From positions 62,001 to 126,000 of the forward strand of contig NZ_JFZG01000003.1 of assembly GCF_000607165.1 (NCBI RefSeq): a DNA stretch of 64,000 nt, given 5' to 3'. The position numbers and the translations under genes were made by a program. The number at the start of each line of letters is the position of its first letter. Position 1 is the stretch's first letter. This document shows, in pieces, positions 45,969 to 54,300 of this stretch. The stretch comes from Ralstonia pickettii. GTDB taxonomy: Bacteria; Pseudomonadota; Gammaproteobacteria; Burkholderiales; Burkholderiaceae. Under the pieces are notes generated by a model that saw only the letters and a program-made list of their open reading frames with translations, made no database searches and was not told the DNA's origin.

Positions 45969-47630
45969 ATGTACCAATACGACGCTTACGATCACCGCCT
46001 CGTCGCCGACCGCGTAGAGCAGTTCCGCGATCAGGTGCGCCGCCGTATCTCGGGCGAACTGACGGAAGAAGAGTTTCTGCCGCTGCGTCTGCAGAACGGC
46101 CTGTACTACCAGCGCCACGCCTACATGCTGCGCGTGGCGATTCCGTATGGCCACCTGCGCGCCAAGCAACTGCGCATGCTCAGCCACATCGCCGCCGAGC
46201 ACGATCGCGGCTACGGCCACTTCAGCACGCGCCAGAACATCCAGTACAACTGGATCGAGCTGGAGCAGGTGCCCGACATCCTGGCCAAGCTGGCCTCGGT
46301 GGAAATGCACGCCATCCAGACCTCGGGCAACTGCATCCGCAACATCACGACCGACCAGTTTGCTGGCGTGGCACCGGACGAGGTGGTCGACGCGCGCCCG
46401 CTGGCGGAAATCCTGCGCCAATGGTCGACGTTCATCCCCGAATTCGCGTTCCTGCCGCGCAAGTTCAAGATTGCCGTGTCGGCCTCGCGCGAAGACCGCG
46501 CCGTGACGCAACTGCACGACATCGGCGTCTACGCCTATGAGAAGGACGGCCAGACGCTGCTTCGCATCCTGGCCGGCGGCGGCATGGGGCGCACGCCGAT
46601 CCTGGGCGCGATCATCAAGGAAGACCTGCCGTGGCAGCACATGCTGTCGTACATCGAGGCCGCCGTGCGTGTGTACAACCGCTACGGCCGTCGCGACAAC
46701 AAGTACAAGGCGCGCATCAAGATTCTCGTGAAGGCCATCGGCGCGGAACAATTCGCCCGCCAGGTGGAAGAAGAGTGGCAGCACATCAAGGACGGTCCGT
46801 CGACCATCACGCAGGCCGAATTCGACCGCGTGGCGCAGTTCTTCGCGCCGCCGGCGTATGAAAAGCTGGCCGACACCGATGCCACCTATGAAAAGGCGCT
46901 GCTGGAGAACAAGGCGTTCGCCCGCTGGGTGAGCCGCAATGTGCATCCGCACCGCGTGCCAGGCTACGCCGCAGTCACGCTGTCGCTCAAGCCGGGCGCG
47001 GCGTTGCCTCCGGGCGACGCGACGGCCGAGCAGATGGCGCTGGTGGCGGATTGGTCCGAGCGCTTTGGCTTTGGCGAGCTGCGTGTCGCGCACGAGCAGA
47101 ACCTGATCCTGCCGGACGTGAAGAAACACGATCTGTTCGCGCTGTGGCAACTGGCCAAAGAGCACGGCATGGCGACCGCCAACATCGGCCTGCTGACCGA
47201 CATCATTGCGTGCCCGGGCGGCGATTTCTGCTCGCTGGCGAACGCCAAGTCGATTCCCATCGCGCAAGCGATTCAGGCGCGTTTCGACAACCTCGACTAC
47301 GTGTACGACCTGGGCGAGCTGTCGCTCAACATCTCGGGTTGCATCAACTCGTGCGGGCACCACCACGTCGGCAACATCGGCATCCTGGGTGTCGATAAGC
47401 ACGAAGAAGAGTGGTACCAGGTGTCGTTGGGCGGCGCGCAGGGCAACGATTCGGCGATCGGCAAGATCATCGGTCCGTCGTTCAAGGCCGAAGAAATGCC
47501 CGATGTGATCGAACGCATCATCGACACTTTCGTCGCCAACCGCACGGAAGACGAGCTGTTCATCGACACCTATCACCGTATCGGCATGGCCCCGTTCAAG
47601 GAACGCGTCTACGCCCGTGAAGAAGCCTGA
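45969..47630 (+). CDS. cysI: Sulfite reductase hemoprotein (nitrite/sulfite reductase family)
   Basis: A 553 aa siroheme/[4Fe-4S] enzyme reducing sulfite to sulfide. Cluster cysteines are in CPGGDFC and SGCINSCGHHHVGN, and a duplicated ferredoxin-like half shows TRQNIQYNWIELEQV and SGNCIRNIT. No CysJ flavoprotein gene follows; instead a DUF934 gene lies 18 bp downstream, so the electron donor may be ferredoxin or another reductase. First of cysI-DUF934-cysH-cysD-cysN. Confidence 0.94.
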   Translation: MYQYDAYDHRLVADRVEQFRDQVRRRISGELTEEEFLPLRLQNGLYYQRHAYMLRVAIPYGHLRAKQLRMLSHIAAEHDRGYGHFSTRQNIQYNWIELEQVPDILAKLASVEMHAIQTSGNCIRNITTDQFAGVAPDEVVDARPLAEILRQWSTFIPEFAFLPRKFKIAVSASREDRAVTQLHDIGVYAYEKDGQTLLRILAGGGMGRTPILGAIIKEDLPWQHMLSYIEAAVRVYNRYGRRDNKYKARIKILVKAIGAEQFARQVEEEWQHIKDGPSTITQAEFDRVAQFFAPPAYEKLADTDATYEKALLENKAFARWVSRNVHPHRVPGYAAVTLSLKPGAALPPGDATAEQMALVADWSERFGFGELRVAHEQNLILPDVKKHDLFALWQLAKEHGMATANIGLLTDIIACPGGDFCSLANAKSIPIAQAIQARFDNLDYVYDLGELSLNISGCINSCGHHHVGNIGILGVDKHEEEWYQVSLGGAQGNDSAIGKIIGPSFKAEEMPDVIERIIDTFVANRTEDELFIDTYHRIGMAPFKERVYAREEA

Positions 47631-47648
47631 ACGCCGAGGGAAACGAAT

Positions 47649-48197
47649 ATGAGCAAGATCATCAAGCTGCAAAACGGTGCCCCGCAAATCGTGGCTGACG
47701 AATGGACCGTGCTGCGCGCACCGGAAGGCGGCGAACTCACGCAAGCCGATGTGGATGCCACTGCGCACGCCATCGTGCCGCTGGCCTATTGGCAAGCCAA
47801 CCGCGACGCGCTGCTCGGCCGCGCCCGCGCTGGCACGCTGGCCGTCTGGCTCGCTCCCGACGACGAGCCGTTTGCGCTGGAGGCTGACCTGCCGAACCTG
47901 TCGCTGGTGGCCGTGGATTTCCCGGTCTTCCGCGATGGCCGTGGCTACAGCACCGCGTTCCTGCTGCGCCAGCGCCTGGGCTTTACGCGTGAGTTGCGCG
48001 CCATTGGCGACGTGCTGCGCGATCAGCTCGACTTCATGCGCCGCTGCGGCTTCGATGCCTACGCTGTGCGTGCGGACAAGAACATCGACGATGCGCTGAA
48101 CGGCTTTGGCGAGATCAGCGTGCGCTACCAAGGCGCCATCGACGAGCCGCGTCCGCTGTTCCGCCGCGAGCGCACAACCGAGGCAAATGCAGCATGA
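47649..48197 (+). CDS. DUF934 family protein linked to sulfite reduction
   Basis: A 182 aa soluble protein. The end of the domain, VDFPVFRDGRGYSTAFLLRQ..LGFTRELRAIGDVLRDQL, is the DUF934 signature. The family is nearly always beside cysI in alpha- and betaproteobacteria, and a role in sulfite reduction is inferred from that. No redox cofactor motif is visible. It overlaps cysH by 4 bp. Confidence 0.9.
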   Translation: MSKIIKLQNGAPQIVADEWTVLRAPEGGELTQADVDATAHAIVPLAYWQANRDALLGRARAGTLAVWLAPDDEPFALEADLPNLSLVAVDFPVFRDGRGYSTAFLLRQRLGFTRELRAIGDVLRDQLDFMRRCGFDAYAVRADKNIDDALNGFGEISVRYQGAIDEPRPLFRRERTTEANAA

Positions 48198-49021
48198 GCG
48201 ACACCCAAGACATCGCCGTGTCCGAAGTGCCGGTGTCCGCAATCGGGCGCCCGGTGCTGTGGACGCGCCCCGTCTACACCGGCACGGCTGAAGCCCTGGC
48301 CGCGAAGGAAGCCGCGCTGTTCGAGCGCCTGGCCGAGATTGCCGCCAAGCACGGCGTGGCAAAGTTCGCCACCAGCCTGGCTGCCGAAGACATGGTCGTG
48401 ACCGATGCGATCCTGCGCAGCCCCGAGGCCGTGCGGGCGCACCTGCCGATCTTCACGCTGCAGACCGGCCGCCTGCACGCCGAAACGCTGGCGATGCTCG
48501 ACCGCATTCGCGCGCACTACGGTTATGCGATCGAGCAATACGCACCGGACGCCCGCGCAGTGGAAGCCTACGTGCGCGACCATGGCCTCAACGCGTTTTA
48601 CGACAGCATTGAACTGCGCAAAGCCTGCTGCAACATCCGCAAGGTGGTGCCGCTGAACCGGGCACTGAAAGACGCCGACGCGTGGCTCACGGGCCAGCGC
48701 CGCGAGCAGGCCGTCACCCGTGCCGACCTGCCGTTTGCCGAAGACGACGACGCGCGCGGCATCGCCAAGTACAACCCGCTGTTCGACTGGTCCGAGGCAG
48801 AAGTCTGGGCTTACCTCGAACAACACAACGTGCCGACCAACGCGCTGCACGACAAAGGCTATCCAAGCATCGGCTGCGAGCCTTGCACGCGCGCGGTGCG
48901 TGCCGGTGAAGACGTACGCGCCGGCCGCTGGTGGTGGGAATCGCGCGACAGCAAGGAATGCGGTCTGCATGCGGCAAATGCGGTGACAAATTCGTCGACG
49001 AACCTGTCGCAACAGAATTGA
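48194..49021 (+). CDS. cysH: Adenylyl-sulfate (APS) reductase, CysH family
   Basis: A 275 aa enzyme reducing activated sulfate to sulfite with thioredoxin. It carries the paired cysteines ACCNIRKV and the later GCEPCTRA that bind a [4Fe-4S] cluster in APS-type reductases; PAPS-only enzymes such as E. coli CysH lack them. The catalytic cysteine is in KECGLH near the C-terminus. Absence of cysC here agrees with direct use of APS. It precedes cysD by 20 bp. Confidence 0.93.
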   Translation: MSDTQDIAVSEVPVSAIGRPVLWTRPVYTGTAEALAAKEAALFERLAEIAAKHGVAKFATSLAAEDMVVTDAILRSPEAVRAHLPIFTLQTGRLHAETLAMLDRIRAHYGYAIEQYAPDARAVEAYVRDHGLNAFYDSIELRKACCNIRKVVPLNRALKDADAWLTGQRREQAVTRADLPFAEDDDARGIAKYNPLFDWSEAEVWAYLEQHNVPTNALHDKGYPSIGCEPCTRAVRAGEDVRAGRWWWESRDSKECGLHAANAVTNSSTNLSQQN

Positions 49022-49041
49022 GCGAGAGCTAAGGAAGAATC

Positions 49042-49992
49042 ATGGGAGTGATGAGCGAGATCCCCGGCACGGCCCTGACGCCTGTGCAGAACGAACACCT
49101 CGACTGGCTGGAAGCCGAGTCGATCTACATCATCCGTGAGGTGGTGGCCGAGTGCCGCAACCCGGCGCTGCTGTTCTCGGGCGGCAAGGATTCGATCGTC
49201 ATGCTGCACCTGGCGCTCAAGGCGTTCCGCCTGGGCGATCGCAAGATCGATCTGCCGTTCCCGCTGGTGCACATCGACACGGGTCACAACTACCCGGAAG
49301 TGATCGCCTTCCGTGACGAGCAGGTTGCCAAGCTGGGTGCACGCCTGGTGGTCGGCCATGTGGAAGATTCCATCAAGCGCGGCACGGTGCGCCTGCGCAA
49401 GGAAACCGACTCGCGCAACGCCGCACAGGCCGTCACGCTGCTGGAAACGATCGAATCGCACGGCTTCGACGCCCTGATGGGTGGCGCCCGCCGCGATGAA
49501 GAAAAGGCCCGCGCGAAGGAGCGGATCTTCTCGTTCCGCGACGAGTTCGGCCAGTGGGATCCGAAGGCCCAGCGCCCGGAACTCTGGAGCGTGTACAACG
49601 CCCGCATGGCACAGGGCGAGCAGATGCGCGTGTTCCCGATCTCCAACTGGACGGAACTCGACGTGTGGCAGTACATCGCCCGCGAGAACCTCGCCCTGCC
49701 GCCGATCTACTACGCGCATCAACGTGAAGTCGTGCGCAAGAACGGCCTGCTGGTGCCCGTCACGCCGATCACGCCCAAGGCCGATGGCGACGTGAGCGAA
49801 GTGCTGTCGGTGCGCTTCCGCACCGTGGGCGACATCAGCTGCACGTGCCCGGTGGCGAGCACCGCCGCCACGCCGGCCGAGATCATCGCCGAGACGGCCG
49901 TTACCGAAATCACCGAACGCGGCGCCACGCGCATGGACGACCAGACGAGCGAAGCCTCGATGGAAAAGCGCAAGAAGGAAGGGTATTTCTGA
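49042..49992 (+). CDS. cysD: Sulfate adenylyltransferase subunit 2
   Basis: A 316 aa ATP-sulfurylase catalytic subunit of the PP-loop family: LLFSGGKDSIVMLHLALKAF near residue 40, PFPLVHIDTGHNYPEV, and GGARRDEEKARAKERIFSFRD. The start at 49042 has AAGGA upstream. Forms APS together with CysN, 2 bp downstream. Confidence 0.97.
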   Translation: MGVMSEIPGTALTPVQNEHLDWLEAESIYIIREVVAECRNPALLFSGGKDSIVMLHLALKAFRLGDRKIDLPFPLVHIDTGHNYPEVIAFRDEQVAKLGARLVVGHVEDSIKRGTVRLRKETDSRNAAQAVTLLETIESHGFDALMGGARRDEEKARAKERIFSFRDEFGQWDPKAQRPELWSVYNARMAQGEQMRVFPISNWTELDVWQYIARENLALPPIYYAHQREVVRKNGLLVPVTPITPKADGDVSEVLSVRFRTVGDISCTCPVASTAATPAEIIAETAVTEITERGATRMDDQTSEASMEKRKKEGYF

Positions 49993-49994
49993 TC

Positions 49995-51326
49995 ATGACG
50001 ACGAATTCGACGCACCCAGCGACGCATCCTGCATCGCACCAAGGCCTGCTGCGCTTCATCACCGCCGGTTCCGTTGACGACGGCAAGAGCACGCTGATCG
50101 GTCGCCTGCTGTACGACAGCAAGGCCGTGCTGACCGACCAACTGCAAGCGCTGGCCAACGCCAAGAACAAGCGTACCGCCGGCGAGCAGATCGACTTTTC
50201 TCTGCTCACCGACGGCCTGGAAGCCGAGCGCGAGCAGGGCATCACCATCGACGTGGCGTACCGCTATTTCTCGACCGCGCGCCGCAAGTTCATCATTGCG
50301 GATACGCCGGGCCACGAGCAGTACACGCGCAACATGGTGACCGGCGCCTCGACCGCGCACGCCGCCATCATCCTGATCGATGCCACGCGTGTGACGACCG
50401 TTGACGGCAAGACGGAGCTGCTGGCCCAGACCAAGCGCCATTCGGCCATCGTGAAGCTGCTGGAACTGCAACACGTGATCGTGGCCATCAACAAGATGGA
50501 TCTGGTCGACTACAGCGAAGCGCGCTTCAACGAAATCCGTACCGCCTACGATGCACTGGCCACGCAACTGGGCTTGCGCGATGTGCGCTACGTGCCGGTG
50601 TCGGCCCTGCGCGGCGACAACATCGTGCACGCGTCCGAAGCCATGCCTTGGTATCAGGGCGAGCCGCTGCTGGCGCTGCTGGAAGATCTGAAGGTGGAAG
50701 AGACCGCCCCGGCGGGCGACGATGCGCTGCGCTTCCCCGTGCAGCTCGTGGCGCGTCAGGACGGCTCGCAGGCTGATGATTTTCGCGGCTACATGGGCCG
50801 TGTGGAAGCCGGCACGGTGCGCGTCGGCCAAGCCGTGCGCGTGCTGCCCGCCAACCGCGAAACCACGGTGGCCGAAGTGCTGACGCCCAATGGCGCAGCC
50901 GATTCTGCCGGCCCCGGCGAGACCATCACCGTGCGCCTGGCCGATGACGTGGACATCTCGCGCGGCGACACGATCGTCGCTGCTCCGACGACTGCCGCCA
51001 ACGCAGCCAAGAAGCTGCATGCCGACCTCTGCTGGTTTGACGCGCATGAGCTGAACCCGGCCCGCAAGTACGTGCTCAAGCACACTACGGCCACCGTGTT
51101 CGCACGTGTGTCGGATGTGGAGCGCGTGCTGGACGTGCATACGCTGTCGCACGAAACCGGCCGCAAGCAGATCGCACTCAACGATATCGGTACGGTCAAC
51201 ATCAGCCTGCAGAAGCCGATCGTCTGCGATGCGTATGGCGACAACCCGGCCACCGGCGCGTTCATCCTGGTGGACGAAGCCACGCACCATACGGTGGCAG
51301 CTGGCATGATCCGTGCGTTTTCCTAA
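49995..51326 (+). CDS. cysN: Sulfate adenylyltransferase subunit 1 (GTPase)
   Basis: A 443 aa GTPase subunit that drives APS synthesis: P-loop GSVDDGKSTLIGRLLYDS, switch region DTPGHEQYTRNM, NKMDLVDY, then EF-Tu-like barrels. It lacks a C-terminal APS kinase (CysC) domain. Start at 49995; the longer in-frame version overlaps cysD and is rejected. Confidence 0.96.
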   Translation: MTTNSTHPATHPASHQGLLRFITAGSVDDGKSTLIGRLLYDSKAVLTDQLQALANAKNKRTAGEQIDFSLLTDGLEAEREQGITIDVAYRYFSTARRKFIIADTPGHEQYTRNMVTGASTAHAAIILIDATRVTTVDGKTELLAQTKRHSAIVKLLELQHVIVAINKMDLVDYSEARFNEIRTAYDALATQLGLRDVRYVPVSALRGDNIVHASEAMPWYQGEPLLALLEDLKVEETAPAGDDALRFPVQLVARQDGSQADDFRGYMGRVEAGTVRVGQAVRVLPANRETTVAEVLTPNGAADSAGPGETITVRLADDVDISRGDTIVAAPTTAANAAKKLHADLCWFDAHELNPARKYVLKHTTATVFARVSDVERVLDVHTLSHETGRKQIALNDIGTVNISLQKPIVCDAYGDNPATGAFILVDEATHHTVAAGMIRAFS

Positions 51327-51382
51327 CGTGGATGGGGCGCGGTAAGCTGCGCCCCGCAGGAAAAAGCAAAGGAACCTAGGCA

Positions 51383-52192
51383 ATGGAAGCGAAGACCCCC
51401 AAAATACTCGGCCGCGTGAGCCTGATTGGTGCGGGCCCCGGCGCCGCGGACCTCATCACGGTGCGCGGTGCACGATTGTTGGGCGAAGCCGAAGTCGTGC
51501 TGCATGACGCACTGGTCTCGCCGGAGGTCTTCCAGTACTGCCCGCAGGCTGTGCTGATTGCAGTCGGCAAACGCTGCGGAAAGCGTTCGACCGCGCAGCG
51601 CTTCATCAATCGCCAACTCGTCGATCTGGCCACCAAATATCAGCGCGTCGTGCGCCTGAAGGGCGGCGATCCGATGCTGTTCGGCCGTGCTGACGAGGAG
51701 CTGCAGGCGCTCGAGCAAGCCGGCATCGACTACGAAATCGTTCCGGGCATTACGGCAGCGCTGGCAGCCGCCTCTGCGATCCGTCAGCCGTTGACCAAGC
51801 GCGGTGTCGCGCGCAGCGTCGCGTTTGTTACGCAAGCCAAGGCTGCTGATCCCGACACGCCGCAACCCGAAGGCGTCGTGCCGGAACCCGTTGCGCAGGC
51901 CGATTCGCTCGTCTACTACATGGGCCGGGATCAAGCTGCCTCCATCGCTGCGGACCTGATCGCCCGTGGCCGCGCACCGTCGACACCCGCTTGGGTGGTC
52001 GAGGCCGCAACAACGCCCGAGCAGCGCTCGGCATGCTTCACCCTTCAGCAGATGGCCGATGGCGCCGCAGCGGAGTGGATCAACCCAGAGCATCCGAGCC
52101 TGCTGATGATCGGTGACGCGTTTGCCGCGCGGGCATCGGCGGCAGCGCCCGAACTGGCGCTCGACATGCATCCCCATAGCCTGGCCGCCTGA
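51383..52192 (+). CDS. cobA: Uroporphyrinogen-III C-methyltransferase
   Basis: A 269 aa SAM-dependent enzyme making precorrin-2, precursor of siroheme. Conserved: LIGAGPGAADLITVRGARLL, VRLKGGDPMLFGRADEEL, VPGITAALAAASAIRQPLT. The CysG dehydrogenase/chelatase half is absent. It follows cysN by 56 bp and probably supplies siroheme for CysI. Confidence 0.95.
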   Translation: MEAKTPKILGRVSLIGAGPGAADLITVRGARLLGEAEVVLHDALVSPEVFQYCPQAVLIAVGKRCGKRSTAQRFINRQLVDLATKYQRVVRLKGGDPMLFGRADEELQALEQAGIDYEIVPGITAALAAASAIRQPLTKRGVARSVAFVTQAKAADPDTPQPEGVVPEPVAQADSLVYYMGRDQAASIAADLIARGRAPSTPAWVVEAATTPEQRSACFTLQQMADGAAAEWINPEHPSLLMIGDAFAARASAAAPELALDMHPHSLAA

Positions 52193-52320
52193 GCTGCGCT
52201 CAGCGCGCCGGCGCTTTCTCTCTCCCCTGTTCAAGCAATCAAAACTGCCCGGTGCAGCGATAAAGCTGCCGGGCATGAGATGCTTTGAGATATTCCATTC
52301 TCCGGGGGGAGATCTGTGCC

Positions 52321-52722
52321 ATGCCGCACGTCATCATCGAATACACCGCCAATGTCGAGGCCGATGCGCGCATTCCTGAGCTGATGCGCGTGCTCAACGA
52401 TGTGCTGATCGGCTACGCGGATGTGTTTCCCACCGGCGGCATCCGTACGCGCGCGCTGCGCCTTGACCAGTACCGCATGGCCGACGGCGCGGAAGACGAC
52501 GCCTTCATCCACGTGACCTTCCGCATCAAGGCGGGCCGGCGCAAAGCTGTGACGGGGTCGATCTGCGCGGCGATGTTCACCGCCATGCGCGCGCATCTGG
52601 CCGACGTGTTTGCGCGCCGTCATCTCGGGCTGACACTGGAGCTGGTGGAGTTCGACGCGCATGGCTTTCACGTCGAAAACAACGTGCACGCGCGCTTCAT
52701 GCGCATGGCAGAACCGCAGTGA
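52321..52722 (+). CDS. 5-carboxymethyl-2-hydroxymuconate Delta-isomerase-like protein
   Basis: A 133 aa tautomerase-superfamily protein. The start MPHVIIEYTANVEAD places the catalytic Pro directly after Met. TGGIRTRALRLDQYRMADG and ADVFARRHLGLTLELVEFD match the CHMI (HpaF) family of homoprotocatechuate degradation. No other hpa genes are present, so the actual substrate may differ. It starts with its own leader and converges on cbiX. Confidence 0.88.
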   Translation: MPHVIIEYTANVEADARIPELMRVLNDVLIGYADVFPTGGIRTRALRLDQYRMADGAEDDAFIHVTFRIKAGRRKAVTGSICAAMFTAMRAHLADVFARRHLGLTLELVEFDAHGFHVENNVHARFMRMAEPQ

Positions 52723-52735
52723 GGCGACGTCTGGC

Positions 52736-53107
52736 TTAGCCGAGTTGGCGGACGCAGTAACCCGCGATGGCGTCGAGCACGGCGTCGTCTTCGCCAACGG
52801 CATCGGCGCAACGGATGGAGAGGGAGGGATGAGCCTGCGCGCATTGCGCGACCAGTGCAGGCAGATCGCGCCGCAAGTGGCCGCCCTGGCCAAAGAACAC
52901 CGGCACGATGGTGACACTCCGCGTGCCATTTGCGGCCAGATCATCGATGGTGCCCGGCAGATCGGGCGCCATCAGTTCGAGAAAGGCTAGGCGCGTGTCG
53001 ACGTCGGGCTGCTGCGTAGCCAAACACGCGCGCAGGCGGTCGAACGGTTCACGCCAGCGGGCATCGCGCGCGCCGTGTGCAAAGAGGACAAGCGCCCGGT
53101 CAGCCAT
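52736..53107 (-). CDS. cbiX: Short CbiX/SirB-type chelatase
   Basis: A 123 aa single-domain class II chelatase: ALVLFAHGARDARWREPFD with the metal His at the N-terminus, FLELMAPDLPGTIDDLAANG, and VTIVPVFFGQGGHLRRDLP with the second His. Short CbiX proteins insert Co or Fe into sirohydrochlorin; with cobA and cysI nearby, iron for siroheme is the likely use. The ATG overlaps the lptG stop (ATGA), so it is coupled to lptG rather than to cobA. Confidence 0.9.
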   Translation of the reverse strand: MADRALVLFAHGARDARWREPFDRLRACLATQQPDVDTRLAFLELMAPDLPGTIDDLAANGTRSVTIVPVFFGQGGHLRRDLPALVAQCAQAHPSLSIRCADAVGEDDAVLDAIAGYCVRQLG

Positions 53108-54300
53108 CAGTGGCGCTCCACCCAGCGCAGGCTGACCAGCGCCAGTGCCAGATACAGCGCGCCCGGCACGATGGCCGTAAAGATGGCCGGCCACGTATTC
53201 AGCAGGCCGACGTGCGAGAAGAGGTTGTTCACCAGTTGGAATGACAACCCCAGCATGATGCCGCCGAACACCTTCAGGCCGACTGCCCCGGCACGTGCAT
53301 GCAGATACGCAAAAGGCAGGGCCAGCGCCATCATCACCAGCACAGTGAACGGATAGACCACCTTCTTCCACAGCGCGATCTCGTAGCGCTGCGTGTCCTG
53401 CTTGTTGTCGCGCAGGTGGCGGATGTACTGGAAGAGGTCCAGCGTAGCCATGCGGTCGGGGGTGACCATCAGCACCGACAGAATCTGCGGCGTGAGCTCA
53501 GAGCGCATCTCCTGCTGCGGCAGTTTGATCTGCTCGCCGCGGAAGTCGGGCGCCAGCGCATCGGGTGCGCCGGGCACCGCCTGCACGGTGTCCTGCGGGG
53601 CCACTGTGCCGGGCTTGCGCGGGAACTCAATGAAGCGCGTTTCCGTCACGCCGTTCAGTTGCCAGTTCTGGTGGCCCTGGTAGCGCGCCTGCTCCGCCAC
53701 GCGGATCGAACTCAGGCGGTAGTCCGAATCGAATTCATAGATGCGCAGGCCTTTGATGGATTGGTCCGGCTGCAGCGCGCCGACGTTGACAAAGCGGGTG
53801 ACTTCGCCACCCGTGCCGTCGGGCTTGGCGGGGCCGCGATCCTTGACCCACACGCCCGAGCGGAAGCCGGCCGACACCGTCGCGCCCAGCGCTTCCAGCC
53901 GTACCTTCTGTGCGTACTCTTCCGCTTTCGGCCCGATGAATTCACCGAAGATGTACGTGACAAGCGCCAGCGGCAGCGCAATCTTGAACAACGACATCAG
54001 CGCACGCCGCGTATCAAGCCCTGCCACGCGAAAAATCGTGAACTCCGACTGGCTCGCCATCTGCGAGAACACATAGATGGCGCTGATGAGCGCCGCCACC
54101 GGAATCACTTCGTACACACGCGTCGGCGCCTGCAGCATCACGTGGAAGAACGCGACGAGCGTGGTATAGCGTCCGACCACCGAGCCCAGTTCGCCCAGCA
54201 TGTCGAAGAAGATAAACAGTGCCAGCACCGCAAACAGGATGAAGACGAACACGCCGTAGATCTGACGCGCGAAGTACTTCTCATAGACCGGCATCTTCAT
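53107..54300 (-). CDS. lptG: LPS export ABC transporter permease LptG
   Basis: A 397 aa inner-membrane protein with three TM segments at each end and a central periplasmic jellyroll domain; MPVYEKYFARQIYGVFVF at the N-terminus and LMVTPDRMATLDLFQYIRHL are typical. With LptF and LptB it extracts LPS and sends it to LptC. Its ATG overlaps the lptF stop by one base (TGATG). Confidence 0.96.
   Translation of the reverse strand: MKMPVYEKYFARQIYGVFVFILFAVLALFIFFDMLGELGSVVGRYTTLVAFFHVMLQAPTRVYEVIPVAALISAIYVFSQMASQSEFTIFRVAGLDTRRALMSLFKIALPLALVTYIFGEFIGPKAEEYAQKVRLEALGATVSAGFRSGVWVKDRGPAKPDGTGGEVTRFVNVGALQPDQSIKGLRIYEFDSDYRLSSIRVAEQARYQGHQNWQLNGVTETRFIEFPRKPGTVAPQDTVQAVPGAPDALAPDFRGEQIKLPQQEMRSELTPQILSVLMVTPDRMATLDLFQYIRHLRDNKQDTQRYEIALWKKVVYPFTVLVMMALALPFAYLHARAGAVGLKVFGGIMLGLSFQLVNNLFSHVGLLNTWPAIFTAIVPGALYLALALVSLRWVERH

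Noticed and set aside
45639-48362. A 907-codon open frame on the minus strand across the cys genes
   Set aside because: It is an antisense shadow of cysI, DUF934 and the TSUP gene; the translation is His/Arg/Gln-rich low-complexity sequence with no family features, as expected from GC-rich third positions.
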